Counted from the stretch's first letter, positions 9,243 to 18,111 are shown. The stretch: 64,000 nt of DNA from Massilia sp. PAMC28688 (GCF_019443445.1 NZ_CP080378.1:4216001-4280000); one strand, 5' to 3'. Made by a program: numbers and translations. The notes: generated by a model not told the origin, from the sequence alone.

Positions 9243-9260
9243 TTTGGAAAGCCTTCCAAA
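9243..9260. promoter_or_regulatory. LacI-family operator, binding-protein operon
   Basis: TTTGGAAAGCCTTCCAAA, self-complementary at 16 of 18 positions, covering the probable transcription start. Confidence 0.75.
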
Positions 9261-9296
9261 ATACGCCGGCACAGACCTGCAATCTCAGGAGACGCG

Positions 9297-10535
9297 ATGT
9301 ACACAGTAGCAAAGTTGGCGGGAGCGGCGCTGCTGGCCGCCGCCTGCACGGCAGCCCACGCCGGCAATCCCCGGCCCGAAGTGATCCATTGGTGGACGTC
9401 GAGCAGCGAAGCGGCGGCCGTGCGCACGATTGCGGACGCTTATCGCAAGCAGGGCGGCGTGTGGAGCGATTCGGCCATTGCCGGCGCCGACCAGGCGCGC
9501 GCGGTGGCCATCAACCGGATCGTCGGCGGAAACCCGCCCATGGCGGCCCAGTTCAACACCACCAAGCAGTTCACCGACCTGGTGGAACAGGGCATGCTCA
9601 ATAATGTGGACGACGTGGCCGCGCGCGAAGGCTGGGACAAGTTCCTGCCCGCGCCGATCCTCAATGTCATTCGCGTCAATGGCCATTACTATGCGGTGCC
9701 GGTCAACATCCACATGCAGGCCTGGATGTGGTATTCCAAGGCCGCGTTCCAGAAAGCGGGCATCAGCAAGGAGCCGGCCAGCGTGGACGAACTGTTCGCC
9801 GCGCTCGACAAGCTCAAGGCGGCAAAGATCATCCCGCTGGCCCATGGCGGCCAGGCGTGGCAGGAAAACATCCTGTTCCTGTCGATGCTGGCGCATGTGG
9901 GCGGGACCGACCTGTATCTGAAAGTGCTGCGCGAGCGTGACCCGGCAGCGATCAATTCGCCCGCCTTCCGCAAGGTGCTCACCACCTTCAAGCGCCTGCA
10001 ATCGTATGTCGATCCGGGTGCACCGGGGCGCAACTGGAACGATGCCACGGCGCTCGTCATCAGCGGCAAGGCAGGCATGCAGATCATGGGCGACTGGGCC
10101 AAGGGAGAATTTGCGGCCGCCCGCATGACGGCGGGGAAGGAATACGGCTGCATCGCGGGCTTCAATGCCAGCTCGCCCTACCTGATCCAGGGTGACGCCT
10201 TTGTGTTTCCCAAGACCGGCAACGCGCAGCAGATCAAGTACCAGAAGCTGCTGGCCAGTACCATCGTGGCGCCAGCCACGCAGGTGTCATTCAACAAGCT
10301 CAAAGGATCGATTCCGATCCGGGGCGACGTTGACGCGAGCAGCATGGACCATTGCGCCAGGATCGGCATGCAGATCATGAAGGACCGCACGCGTCACGTG
10401 GGCATTGGCGAGGTGTATCTGACGCCGGACCAGAACGGCGCCATGCAGGATGTGCTCACCGCCTTCTGGAACACGCGCATGCCGGTCGAAAAAGCCCAGA
10501 AAGGAATCGCCGCCGCGCTCAGGAACGAGCAGTGA
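9297..10535 (+). CDS. Periplasmic sugar-binding protein (ABC family 1), no permease nearby
   Basis: A 412-residue extracellular solute-binding protein of the family that serves oligosaccharide ABC importers. The signal peptide ends at AHA (residue 22). The mature part begins 'EVIHWWTSSSEAAAVRTIADAY' and contains 'GKAGMQIMGDWAKGEF', both typical of family 1. The leader GGAGACGCG before ATG is identical to that of receptor 2. No permease or ATPase gene occurs in the window, so either it uses a remote transporter or it acts as a periplasmic chaperone or sensor for the receptor's ligand. It overlaps nothing; the second halogenase starts seven bases after its stop. Confidence 0.92.
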   Translation: MYTVAKLAGAALLAAACTAAHAGNPRPEVIHWWTSSSEAAAVRTIADAYRKQGGVWSDSAIAGADQARAVAINRIVGGNPPMAAQFNTTKQFTDLVEQGMLNNVDDVAAREGWDKFLPAPILNVIRVNGHYYAVPVNIHMQAWMWYSKAAFQKAGISKEPASVDELFAALDKLKAAKIIPLAHGGQAWQENILFLSMLAHVGGTDLYLKVLRERDPAAINSPAFRKVLTTFKRLQSYVDPGAPGRNWNDATALVISGKAGMQIMGDWAKGEFAAARMTAGKEYGCIAGFNASSPYLIQGDAFVFPKTGNAQQIKYQKLLASTIVAPATQVSFNKLKGSIPIRGDVDASSMDHCARIGMQIMKDRTRHVGIGEVYLTPDQNGAMQDVLTAFWNTRMPVEKAQKGIAAALRNEQ

Positions 10536-10542
10536 GGGCGCC

Positions 10543-12051
10543 GTGAACGAGCCGATCGGCGACATTGTCATTGTCGGCGGCGGCACCGCGGGCTGGATGA
10601 CGGCGGCGGCGCTGTCGCGCTTGCTGCCGGCGGGCCACCGGATTCGCCTGGTCGAATCGGACCAGATTTCCACCATCGGCGTGGGCGAGGCGACCATTCC
10701 CAGCATCCGCGCCTTCAATCACATGCTGGGGCTGGACGAAGACACGTTCATGCGCAACACCCAGGCCACATTCAAGCTCGGTATCGAGTTTGTGAACTGG
10801 GGCCGCGAAGGCGACTCCTACATCCACGGCTTCGGCCAGATTGGCCGCGACCAGGCCGTGGCCAGGTTCTACCAGTACTGGCTCAAGATGTACCAGGCGG
10901 GCGAGGCCGACGAGCTGGGCGCGTTTTCCATCAACACCCTGGCGCCGCGCCACGACAAGTTCATGCGCCCGCCCACAGACATGCCCAATTCCCCGCTGGC
11001 CGACATCGCCTACGCATTTCATTTCGACGCCGGCCTGTACGCGCGCTACCTGCGCGGCATCAGCGAAGAGCAGGGCGTGGTGCGGGTGGAAGGGCGCATT
11101 GTGGGCACCCGCCTGCGCCAGGGCGACGGCTTCATTGAAGCGGTGGTCATGGAACACGGCGAGCACATTGCGGGCGACCTGTTCATCGACTGTTCCGGCC
11201 TGGCCGGCCTGCTCATTGAACAGGCGCTGCATACCGGCTTTGAAGACTGGCGCCACTGGCTGCCGGCCGACAGTGCCATTGCCGTGCCCTGCGCCGGCAG
11301 AGCGGCCCTGGCACCCTACACGCGCGCCACTGCGCGCAAGAGCGGCTGGCAGTGGCGCATTCCCTTGCAGCACCGCACCGGCAACGGCCATGTCTTTTCC
11401 AGCCAGTTCATGAGTGCCGACGAAGCCCGGTCGATCCTGATGGCCAGCCTGGACGGGGAGGCGCTGGCCGAGCCGCGCCTGATCCGCTTTACCACCGGCA
11501 AGCGCAAAAAGGCATGGAACCGCAACTGCGTCGCCATTGGCCTGGCGGGCGGCTTCGTGGAGCCGCTCGAATCGACCAGCATCCACATGGTGCAGACGGC
11601 GATCATGCGCCTGGTGAGCTGCTTTCCGGACCGTGGTTTTGCCCAGGCCGATATTGACCTGTTCAACGCCCAGAGCGACGAAGAGTATGAGCGCATCCGC
11701 GACTTTCTCATCATGCATTACCACCTCAACGCGCGCGCCGGGCAGCCGTTGTGGGACTACTGCCGCAGCATGGAGGTGCCCGAGACGGTGCGCGAGCGCA
11801 TTGCCCTGTACCAGGGCCATGGCCGCATTTTTCGCAAGGGCGATGAGCTGTTTGCCGATGCCAGCTGGCTGCAGGTGATGCACGGGCAGGGCTTGCGCGC
11901 CAGTGGCTACCACCCGCTGGTGGACCAGCGCAGCAAGGAAGATATCGCCGCCTTTCTGGAGGCAGTGCGCAAGACGATCGCGGCCTGCGTGGCGGCCATG
12001 CCGGGCCACGCCGAATACGTTGGCGCGATGTGCCGCGCGCCGCTGCGCTGA
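10543..12051 (+). CDS. Flavin-dependent (tryptophan-type) halogenase, copy 2
   Basis: A 502-residue paralogue of the halogenase at 7459, with long identical blocks along its length. GTG at 10543 is chosen because GAGGG overlaps the previous stop and because it aligns with the start of copy 1. FAD motif GGGTAG at 12-17, catalytic lysine K78, WxWxIP at 269-274, and EPLESTS with E343, T345 and S346. It is translated with the binding protein as one operon. All catalytic residues are kept in both copies, so the two probably differ in substrate or regiochemistry. No signal peptide. Confidence 0.93.
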   Translation: MNEPIGDIVIVGGGTAGWMTAAALSRLLPAGHRIRLVESDQISTIGVGEATIPSIRAFNHMLGLDEDTFMRNTQATFKLGIEFVNWGREGDSYIHGFGQIGRDQAVARFYQYWLKMYQAGEADELGAFSINTLAPRHDKFMRPPTDMPNSPLADIAYAFHFDAGLYARYLRGISEEQGVVRVEGRIVGTRLRQGDGFIEAVVMEHGEHIAGDLFIDCSGLAGLLIEQALHTGFEDWRHWLPADSAIAVPCAGRAALAPYTRATARKSGWQWRIPLQHRTGNGHVFSSQFMSADEARSILMASLDGEALAEPRLIRFTTGKRKKAWNRNCVAIGLAGGFVEPLESTSIHMVQTAIMRLVSCFPDRGFAQADIDLFNAQSDEEYERIRDFLIMHYHLNARAGQPLWDYCRSMEVPETVRERIALYQGHGRIFRKGDELFADASWLQVMHGQGLRASGYHPLVDQRSKEDIAAFLEAVRKTIAACVAAMPGHAEYVGAMCRAPLR

Positions 12052-12129
12052 AGGCACAGCCGGCGCTTGTCGCGCTGCGCTCCTTTGCAGTATCCTGTCT
12101 CCTTTGATGACGGACGAAAGATCAACCAG

Positions 12130-13158
12130 GTGGCAACCCTAAAAGATGTAGCGCAGCTGGCCGGCGTGGGACTTGGGACAGCCTCGCGCGTCGTGAGCGG
12201 CAAGGGCGCGGTCTCGCCCAAGACGCTTGAGCGCGTGCGCAAGGCAATCGCTGAACTGGACTTCCAGCCCTCGCATGCCGCGCGCTCGCTCATGTCGGGC
12301 AATTCGCAAATGGTCGGGGTCTATATTCCCTTCCTGTCCGGTACCTTCTATACCCCCATCCTGCAGCTCATTTATGCCGAATTGCGCGCTGCCGGCCTGA
12401 ACATGGTGGTGGGCTTCGGCACCGGTGGCCTGGACCAGCGCAAGCAGGCGGTGGAAGGCATTGAATTTTTGCACCAGCGCGGCTGCGACGGGGTGCTGGT
12501 CATGAGTACGGCCCTGCTGCAGGAAGATATCGCGGCCCTGGGCCCGCGCGCTGCCCGCATGGTGCTGCTCAATCACCGCCTCGATGGCATGGCAGAGCGC
12601 TGCTTCACGATCGACCATACGCTCGGTGGCCGGATGGCCGCGCGCACGCTGATCGACAACAAGCACCGCAAGATCGCCGTGATTGCCGGCCCGGACGAAG
12701 CGGCCGACAACCTGGAACGGGTGCAGGGCTTCATGGACGAACTGGCCAGCGCCGGCATTGATCCCGCCAAGGTATGGTGCGTGAAGAGCGATTTTTCGCC
12801 AGACGGCGGCTGGCAGTCGGCCGCGCAGCTGCTGGCGTCCGGCCACGATTTCACGGCCGTGTTTTGCGCCAATGACGAGATGGCGGTCGGGGCGCTGTCG
12901 TACTTCCAGCAGGCCGGGATCAATGTGCCGGGCGACGTGTCGGTGCTCGGCTACGACGACACCCACACGGCCGAATTCACGGCGCCGCGCCTGAGCTCCG
13001 TGCGCATGCCCTGGACCGAGATGACCTTGAATGGGCTGAACTGCCTGCTCAATAGTTGCTACGGCATGGATCGCCCATGCAATCATGACACGGTGGTCAG
13101 CGTGACCCAGCGTGCGTCGGTGGCAAAAGCCAAGGCCAGGTCCGCGCGCGCCAGATAA
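12130..13158 (+). CDS. LacI-family transcriptional repressor
   Basis: A 342-residue regulator. GTG at 12130 is chosen because it gives the standard LacI N-terminus (VATLKDVAQLAGV); the ribosome site is weak. Helix-turn-helix at about 1-25, hinge helix 'SHAARSLMSG' near 45-56, then a periplasmic-binding-like ligand domain. The palindromes ahead of both receptors, the binding protein, the glucosidase and the antiporter fit the GGAANCGNTTCC consensus of this family. It is the only LacI gene in the window, so it is the likely repressor of the locus, probably released by a sugar derived from the imported glycoside. Confidence 0.93.
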   Translation: MATLKDVAQLAGVGLGTASRVVSGKGAVSPKTLERVRKAIAELDFQPSHAARSLMSGNSQMVGVYIPFLSGTFYTPILQLIYAELRAAGLNMVVGFGTGGLDQRKQAVEGIEFLHQRGCDGVLVMSTALLQEDIAALGPRAARMVLLNHRLDGMAERCFTIDHTLGGRMAARTLIDNKHRKIAVIAGPDEAADNLERVQGFMDELASAGIDPAKVWCVKSDFSPDGGWQSAAQLLASGHDFTAVFCANDEMAVGALSYFQQAGINVPGDVSVLGYDDTHTAEFTAPRLSSVRMPWTEMTLNGLNCLLNSCYGMDRPCNHDTVVSVTQRASVAKAKARSARAR

Positions 13159-13171
13159 GTTCCCACCCCTC

Positions 13172-13209
13172 AAAAAACCGCCCTCGGCCATGCATGGGCG
13201 GTTTTTTTT
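13172..13209. terminator. Terminator after the LacI gene
   Basis: CCGCCC (13178-13183) pairs with GGGCGG (13196-13201). An A-run precedes and eight T residues follow, so it could work in both directions; the T-run serves the plus-strand LacI gene. Confidence 0.85.
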
Positions 13210-13218
13210 GTGGTAAAG

Positions 13219-13232
13219 TGGAAGCGATTCCA
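13219..13232. promoter_or_regulatory. LacI-family operator, beta-glucosidase
   Basis: TGGAAGCGATTCCA, self-complementary at 12 of 14 positions, 39 bases before the glucosidase start. No clear -35/-10 pair was found here. Confidence 0.7.
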
Positions 13233-13271
13233 ATTTAGTGGCAGGCAACTTCCACCCTTGATGACGCGCCC

Positions 13272-14639
13272 ATGACCAATTACCCATCCGCTCTTCGCAC
13301 TCCCTTGTCCCGCGCCGACTTTGGCCCCGGCTTCCAGTGGGGCTGTTCCACGTCGTCATTTCAGATCGAAGGAGGCGCGCAGGCAGGCGGACGGGTGCCG
13401 TCGATCTGGGATACCTTTTGCGAGCAGCCCGGCGTGATCCGGGACGGCTCCGATGGCAAGGTCGCGTGCGACCATTATCACCGCTGGCCGGAGGACATGG
13501 ACCTGGGCAAGGCAATGGGCTTGAACGCCTACCGCTTTTCCATTTCCTGGCCGCGCATAATGAGCGCGCCGGGGGCGGCGCCCAACGAGGAGGGCCTGCA
13601 GTTCTATTCGGACTTGATTGACGGGGTGCTCGCACGCGGGCTGGTGCCGTGGGTGACCTTGTACCACTGGGACTTGCCGCAATACCTGCAGGATGCGGGC
13701 GGCTGGAGCAGCCGCGACACCGTGGCTGCCTTTGTCCACTACGCCGATGTGGTGACGCGCCGCCTGGGCAGCCGCGTCAAGCACTGGATCACGCATAACG
13801 AGCCATGGTGCACGGCGATTCACGGCAACTTCGACGGCATGCATGCCCCGGGCCTCAAGAGCCTGCCCACGGCGCTGCAGGTGTGCCACCATGTGCTGCT
13901 CTCGCACGGGCTGGCGGTACCGGTGATCCGCGCCAACGTGCCCGGGGCCAGGGTCGGTATTGCCCTGAGCCTGCATCCGGTCATGCCCGCCAGCGACACG
14001 CCGCAGGACCTGGAAGCAGTGGCGCGCCATGACGCCTTTCGCAACCGCTGGTTTCTCGACCCCTTGTATGGCCGCGGTTTTCCGGCCGACACGCTGGCAT
14101 TGATGGGCGACGCTGCCCCCGTCATGCAGCCGGGCGACGTGGAAGCGATCGCCGTGCCGACCGACTTTTTGGGCGTGAACTATTATTTTCCCGAAGTGGT
14201 GCGGCACGATCCGGCCGGTGGCTTTCTGGCCACCCGTGTGATCCATCCGGAAGGACGCGAGCGCACCGACTTTGGCTGGGAAGTGGCGCCGCAGGGCATG
14301 ACCGACCTGCTGCTGCGCATTGCGCGCGACTACCAGCCGGGCGAAATGTATGTGACGGAGAATGGCTCGTCGTATGATGATGTGGTGCAGGCCGATGGCA
14401 GCATCGAGGACCACGCGCGCCGGCATTACCTGGTGCGCCATCTGCAGGCCGTGCGCACGGCGCAGGAACAGGGGGTGCCGGTCAAGGGGTACTTCGCCTG
14501 GAGCCTGCTCGACAACTTCGAATGGTCGGAAGGCTACCTGCGCCGCTTTGGCCTGGCCTACGTGGATTTTGCCACCCAGCGGCGCACCCTGAAGCTGAGC
14601 GGCCAGTGGTACCGCGACTTCCTGCACGGCGCCGCCTGA
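13272..14639 (+). CDS. GH1 beta-glucosidase
   Basis: A 455-residue family 1 glycoside hydrolase, full length for the family. The acid/base glutamate is E177 in THNEPW and the nucleophile is E363 in VTENGSS; the N-terminus has the usual 'FQWGCSTSSFQIEG'. There is no signal peptide, so it cleaves beta-glucosides in the cytoplasm after import. It has its own operator and lies downstream of the LacI gene, making it the catabolic arm of the regulon. Natural substrate (cello-oligosaccharide or aryl glucoside) cannot be decided. Confidence 0.95.
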   Translation: MTNYPSALRTPLSRADFGPGFQWGCSTSSFQIEGGAQAGGRVPSIWDTFCEQPGVIRDGSDGKVACDHYHRWPEDMDLGKAMGLNAYRFSISWPRIMSAPGAAPNEEGLQFYSDLIDGVLARGLVPWVTLYHWDLPQYLQDAGGWSSRDTVAAFVHYADVVTRRLGSRVKHWITHNEPWCTAIHGNFDGMHAPGLKSLPTALQVCHHVLLSHGLAVPVIRANVPGARVGIALSLHPVMPASDTPQDLEAVARHDAFRNRWFLDPLYGRGFPADTLALMGDAAPVMQPGDVEAIAVPTDFLGVNYYFPEVVRHDPAGGFLATRVIHPEGRERTDFGWEVAPQGMTDLLLRIARDYQPGEMYVTENGSSYDDVVQADGSIEDHARRHYLVRHLQAVRTAQEQGVPVKGYFAWSLLDNFEWSEGYLRRFGLAYVDFATQRRTLKLSGQWYRDFLHGAA

Positions 14640-14649
14640 CGGGCGCTGG

Positions 14650-15081
14650 CTACACGGCGTGCCACACCTGGGCCAGGCCGGCCAGGTGCACGGCGCCAAG
14701 GCCGATGCAGATGAGGGAACTCCACACCAGGAAGGGCGTGGCCTGGTGCCGGGCGAACAGCAGCAGCGGCACCACGGCCAGGCCGCGCAGCAGGTAGACG
14801 GCGGTGATCCCGACCAGCGCCGCCTTGAGCTGCGGCAGGGGCGCAATCACGCCCGCCCCGGCCAGGGCATACGCCGACCAGGTGGCCAGGACCAGTGCAA
14901 TGAACGCCGTCACCACGGCCGGGTAGACCCGGCCTGCGGCATCGGCCCTGGCCATGCTGTCGCCGGCGCCGAAAAAGCGGTACCAGGGCGCGCCGCCGAC
15001 GATGATCCCCACATGGAGCAGGGCGGCGATCGCGCTCAGGATGGCCGCAACCACCAGTGGCAGGTTATAGTGCGTGGGCAT
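14650..15081 (-). CDS. Small four-helix membrane protein, function unknown
   Basis: A 143-residue protein with four predicted membrane helices (about 7-29, 55-78, 84-105, 113-135). The start at 15081 (MPTHYNLP) is preferred because an upstream extension would be Ala/Arg rich and uncharacteristic; no strong ribosome site is visible. It is convergent with the glucosidase (10-bp gap) and lies 92 bp beyond the stop of the antiporter on the same strand. No family was recognised with confidence. Confidence 0.6.
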   Translation of the reverse strand: MPTHYNLPLVVAAILSAIAALLHVGIIVGGAPWYRFFGAGDSMARADAAGRVYPAVVTAFIALVLATWSAYALAGAGVIAPLPQLKAALVGITAVYLLRGLAVVPLLLFARHQATPFLVWSSLICIGLGAVHLAGLAQVWHAV

Positions 15082-15173
15082 GATGGCAGTGTCCGGTCGG
15101 GTTGCACGATGTGCATGCGGCCATGCCCATGCAGCTCCCACATGCTAGCAAAAAGTCAAGCATCGCGCTGGCG

Positions 15174-16382
15174 CTATGTCTTCCTGAAAATGAGTTCCTG
15201 CATGCGCTGGAGCTTGGGATAGACCAGCGGCACGGTCAGCATGGTGCTGCCGATGGCCATCAGCAGCAGGGCGGTGAAGGTGTCGCTGGTAATGATCTCT
15301 TTGTCGAGCAAAATATTGCAAAAGATGATCATGATGAGGGCCTTGGTCTGCAACAGCCAGCCGATGATCGATGCCTCGCCCTTTTGCCACCCGAGGATGC
15401 GGCCAGCCATGTGGGCGGCCGCCAGTTTGCCGGCGACCGAGGCGACCAGCAGGACGGCGGCGGCCAGGAACACGGCGCTGCCGCCCACGGACCAGTTGGT
15501 GCGCAGACCGGTACTGAGGAAGAACACGGGCATGATGGTCAGCAGCACGTGGTGGCGCAGCAAGTCCATCTTTTTCTGGTCGAACCAGTGAGCATCCATG
15601 ACGGCACCGGCCAGGAAGGCGCCGACCATGTAGTGCAGGCCGGCCCAGTCGGCGGCCAGGCCGCAGATGGCAAGCCAGATCAGTGCCGCGAACCAGCGGT
15701 CCGGTTCCTGCATCCTGACCATCAGCTTTCTGAATGCCCAGGCGGCCACGATGAACACGAGCAGGAAGGCGCCCTGGCGTCCCACGCGCGTCCAGTCCAG
15801 CAAGATCAGCGCCAGTACGCCCCAGATGGCAATATCGTCCAGGCTTGCGTAGCGCAGGATGCGCTGGCCAATGGGCTGGCGCAGCACGTCTAGCTTTTCC
15901 ATCAGCAAAATCAGGATGGGCAGTGCGGTCACGGCGCAGGCCATGCCGATGCCCAGGATGAATTGCCAGGTCTGGGCCTGGGGGCCGATCCACCCGCTGT
16001 AGAGCAACATGCCCATGGCGGCCAGGCAGCCGCTGGCCAGCGGCACGCCCAGGGCCAGCGAGGAAGTGACCAGGGTTTCGCGGCGGTGTTCCCAGGCCGA
16101 CACCAGATCGAGTTCGATGCCTGCGATCATGACAAAGATCATCACTGCCCACCAGGCAATGCCATTGAGGGTCTGGATGACGGCGGGATTGAACACGAAG
16201 CTGTAATACTCGGGAAAGGCCGCGCCCATGACGCCGGGGCCAAGCAGGATGCCGGTGATGATCTGCACCACCACCAGCGGCGCGTAATAATCGGTGCGGC
16301 CCACGCGCCAGATCAGGTAGGGAACCGTGAAAATGAGCAACATCGCAATGAGGAATATTTCGGTGGTACTCATCGCATGCAT
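15174..16382 (-). CDS. Cation/proton antiporter (CPA2/NhaS-like)
   Basis: A 402-residue membrane protein with roughly 11-13 hydrophobic segments and the paired aspartates of the exchanger fold (SLDDIAIWG). The family swaps Na+ or K+ for H+ across the inner membrane. ATG 16382 has AGGGA six bases upstream; a second ATG three codons in is possible. It carries no C-terminal TrkA-N domain, unlike KefB/KefC. A good LacI-type palindrome lies about 50 bases upstream, tying it to the sugar regulon. Confidence 0.88.
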   Translation of the reverse strand: MHAMSTTEIFLIAMLLIFTVPYLIWRVGRTDYYAPLVVVQIITGILLGPGVMGAAFPEYYSFVFNPAVIQTLNGIAWWAVMIFVMIAGIELDLVSAWEHRRETLVTSSLALGVPLASGCLAAMGMLLYSGWIGPQAQTWQFILGIGMACAVTALPILILLMEKLDVLRQPIGQRILRYASLDDIAIWGVLALILLDWTRVGRQGAFLLVFIVAAWAFRKLMVRMQEPDRWFAALIWLAICGLAADWAGLHYMVGAFLAGAVMDAHWFDQKKMDLLRHHVLLTIMPVFFLSTGLRTNWSVGGSAVFLAAAVLLVASVAGKLAAAHMAGRILGWQKGEASIIGWLLQTKALIMIIFCNILLDKEIITSDTFTALLLMAIGSTMLTVPLVYPKLQRMQELIFRKT

Positions 16383-16432
16383 GGCACATCCCTGAAGTTG
16401 AATCGAGAGATTATAGCCAAATACTCAAGGTC

Positions 16433-16446
16433 TGGAATCGCTTCCT
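16433..16446. promoter_or_regulatory. LacI-family operator ahead of the antiporter
   Basis: TGGAATCGCTTCCT is the reverse complement of the glucosidase operator at 13 of 14 positions. On the minus strand it lies just upstream of a TATAAT box (16415-16410) and would overlap the -35 region. Confidence 0.65.
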
Positions 16447-16476
16447 TGTTTGCATGGGGAATCTAGTGTTGTCGCC

Positions 16477-18111
16477 CTACTGAGGCTGGCGCCGCGTGAG
16501 GGCCTGTTCAAGCTGCGCATCGCGCCGGTAGATGTCGGGCGAGAAAATGGCCTGGCCGTCGCGGCCGGCAATCGCGGTGGCATAGAACAGCACCACGGGA
16601 ATGGTGGTCTTGAGGCTGACCGTCTTGCTCGGGGTGCCAGGCGTCATGGCATGGGCGATGGCCTGTTCCGTCCATTCGGGCTTGTCGGCCAGGACGAATT
16701 TGGCCAGCGCATGCGGCTGTTCCACCCGGATACAGCCATGGCTCAGGTCGCGCCGGGTACGCTTGAACAGCTCGCGCGCCGAGGTCGAGTGCAGGTAGAT
16801 ATTGTCCGGGTTGGGCATGGCAAACTTGACGGCGCCCAGGGCATTGATGGGCCCTGGGCGCTGGCGGATGCGATAGGCGCCGCTGCGCGCAGCGGCCAGC
16901 GTTGCCGCGTCGATGTGCTGGGTGGGGGCGCCTCCCTTCACGGGCACGAGCTCCATATTGTTTTGCACCAGGTACTGGCTGTTGCTGGCCATCTTGGGAA
17001 GCAGTTCGCCGCGCGCGATGCTGGGCGGGACGTTCCAGTAGGGGTTAAATTCCAGGTAGCGCATATGGCCCACGAACAGCGGGGTCTGGGTCTTGACGGC
17101 GGTGCCGACGATGACCCGCATTTCCAGCGGTGGCGGGCCGCCCGTGACGCCATTGCTGATCGCCCACAGCCGGTAGGCCGGCAAGTTGACGGCCACCACG
17201 GGACCGGCGGAAAAATCGGGCAGCCAGCGCAGGCGCTCCAGCGTCAGCTCGAGCTGGCGCACGCGCGTGGCCAGGGGCGTATTCAGGGCGCCGATGGTGT
17301 CGCGCCCGAGCACGCCGTCGTCGAGCAAGCCATGGCGTGCCTGGAAGCGCTTGACGGCCGCGGCCAGCTCGGCGCTGTAGACGGTGTCCGGCCCGGCCGG
17401 GGCAGCGTGGCCCAGGTCGCCCAGGCGCTGCAGCTGCGCGCGCAGCAAGTGCGCCTCGGCGTACGCATCGCCACTGTCCACCCGGGCTCCCTTGTCGAGC
17501 GGGGTCAGGGTGATGGCGGGCTGCCTTGCCAGGGCCCGGTAGGCCGCCAGGGCCTGCTTGATGAACTGATACAGCGCAATGCGCGGTTCGGCGCGCGCGC
17601 CTGCCGTGGTCAAGTTGTCCTGGGCAATGGCCTGGCGCAGCTGCTCGACCGGATCGAACTGTTTCAGGCGCGGATCGGCGCCGGCCGTATGGTATTCCGA
17701 GCGCACCCGGCCGACCCGCAGATCGGCCAGGAAGTGCAGCATGGCCCGGGTAAGGGCGACATCGAAGCTGGCATCGTCCGGCGTGGCGGCGCGCAGGCGC
17801 TGTTCCAGCACGGCGGCCTGATAATCGGACGGGGCCAGGCCCTGGCTGTCGGCGCCCTGCAGCAGGGCAACGGCGGCCGCGGCCCTGGCGGGGCCGTGTT
17901 CCAGCCACACAGGGGTAAACGCGCGGGGCGCGTAAAAGCGTTCCAGCCAGTCGCGTTCGTCATATGGACGCTCGGCACGCGGCGCAGCCTGGCGCGCCCC
18001 GGCGGCCAGGCTGCGGATGTCGTCGGCAGGGGCGGCGCGCGCCGTGGGCACGGTCAAGGCAAGGAGCGCACTGACGGCCAGCGCAACAAAAGGTGAAAGG
18101 CGGGTAGGCAT
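16477..18111 (-). CDS. L,D-transpeptidase (YcbB/LdtD-like)
   Basis: A 544-residue periplasmic enzyme with signal peptide (cleavage near ARA, residue 26). Order: YcbB-type scaffold domain, a peptidoglycan-binding repeat around 'AVKRFQARHGLLDDGVLG', then the YkuD catalytic domain with SHGCIR (H458, C460). It forms 3-3 cross-links in peptidoglycan and resists most beta-lactams except carbapenems. Length fits E. coli LdtD (about 600 residues). It is divergent from the GGDEF/EAL gene at 18233. Confidence 0.92.
   Translation of the reverse strand: MPTRLSPFVALAVSALLALTVPTARAAPADDIRSLAAGARQAAPRAERPYDERDWLERFYAPRAFTPVWLEHGPARAAAAVALLQGADSQGLAPSDYQAAVLEQRLRAATPDDASFDVALTRAMLHFLADLRVGRVRSEYHTAGADPRLKQFDPVEQLRQAIAQDNLTTAGARAEPRIALYQFIKQALAAYRALARQPAITLTPLDKGARVDSGDAYAEAHLLRAQLQRLGDLGHAAPAGPDTVYSAELAAAVKRFQARHGLLDDGVLGRDTIGALNTPLATRVRQLELTLERLRWLPDFSAGPVVAVNLPAYRLWAISNGVTGGPPPLEMRVIVGTAVKTQTPLFVGHMRYLEFNPYWNVPPSIARGELLPKMASNSQYLVQNNMELVPVKGGAPTQHIDAATLAAARSGAYRIRQRPGPINALGAVKFAMPNPDNIYLHSTSARELFKRTRRDLSHGCIRVEQPHALAKFVLADKPEWTEQAIAHAMTPGTPSKTVSLKTTIPVVLFYATAIAGRDGQAIFSPDIYRRDAQLEQALTRRQPQ

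Noticed and set aside
7459..12051. Halogenases as sign of an antibiotic biosynthesis cluster
   Set aside because: No synthase, NRPS, prenyltransferase or tailoring genes occur nearby; the neighbours are uptake and sugar genes.
16450..18096. 548-residue open frame opposite the L,D-transpeptidase
   Set aside because: The minus-strand gene has the full YkuD catalytic motif and signal peptide; this frame has neither.
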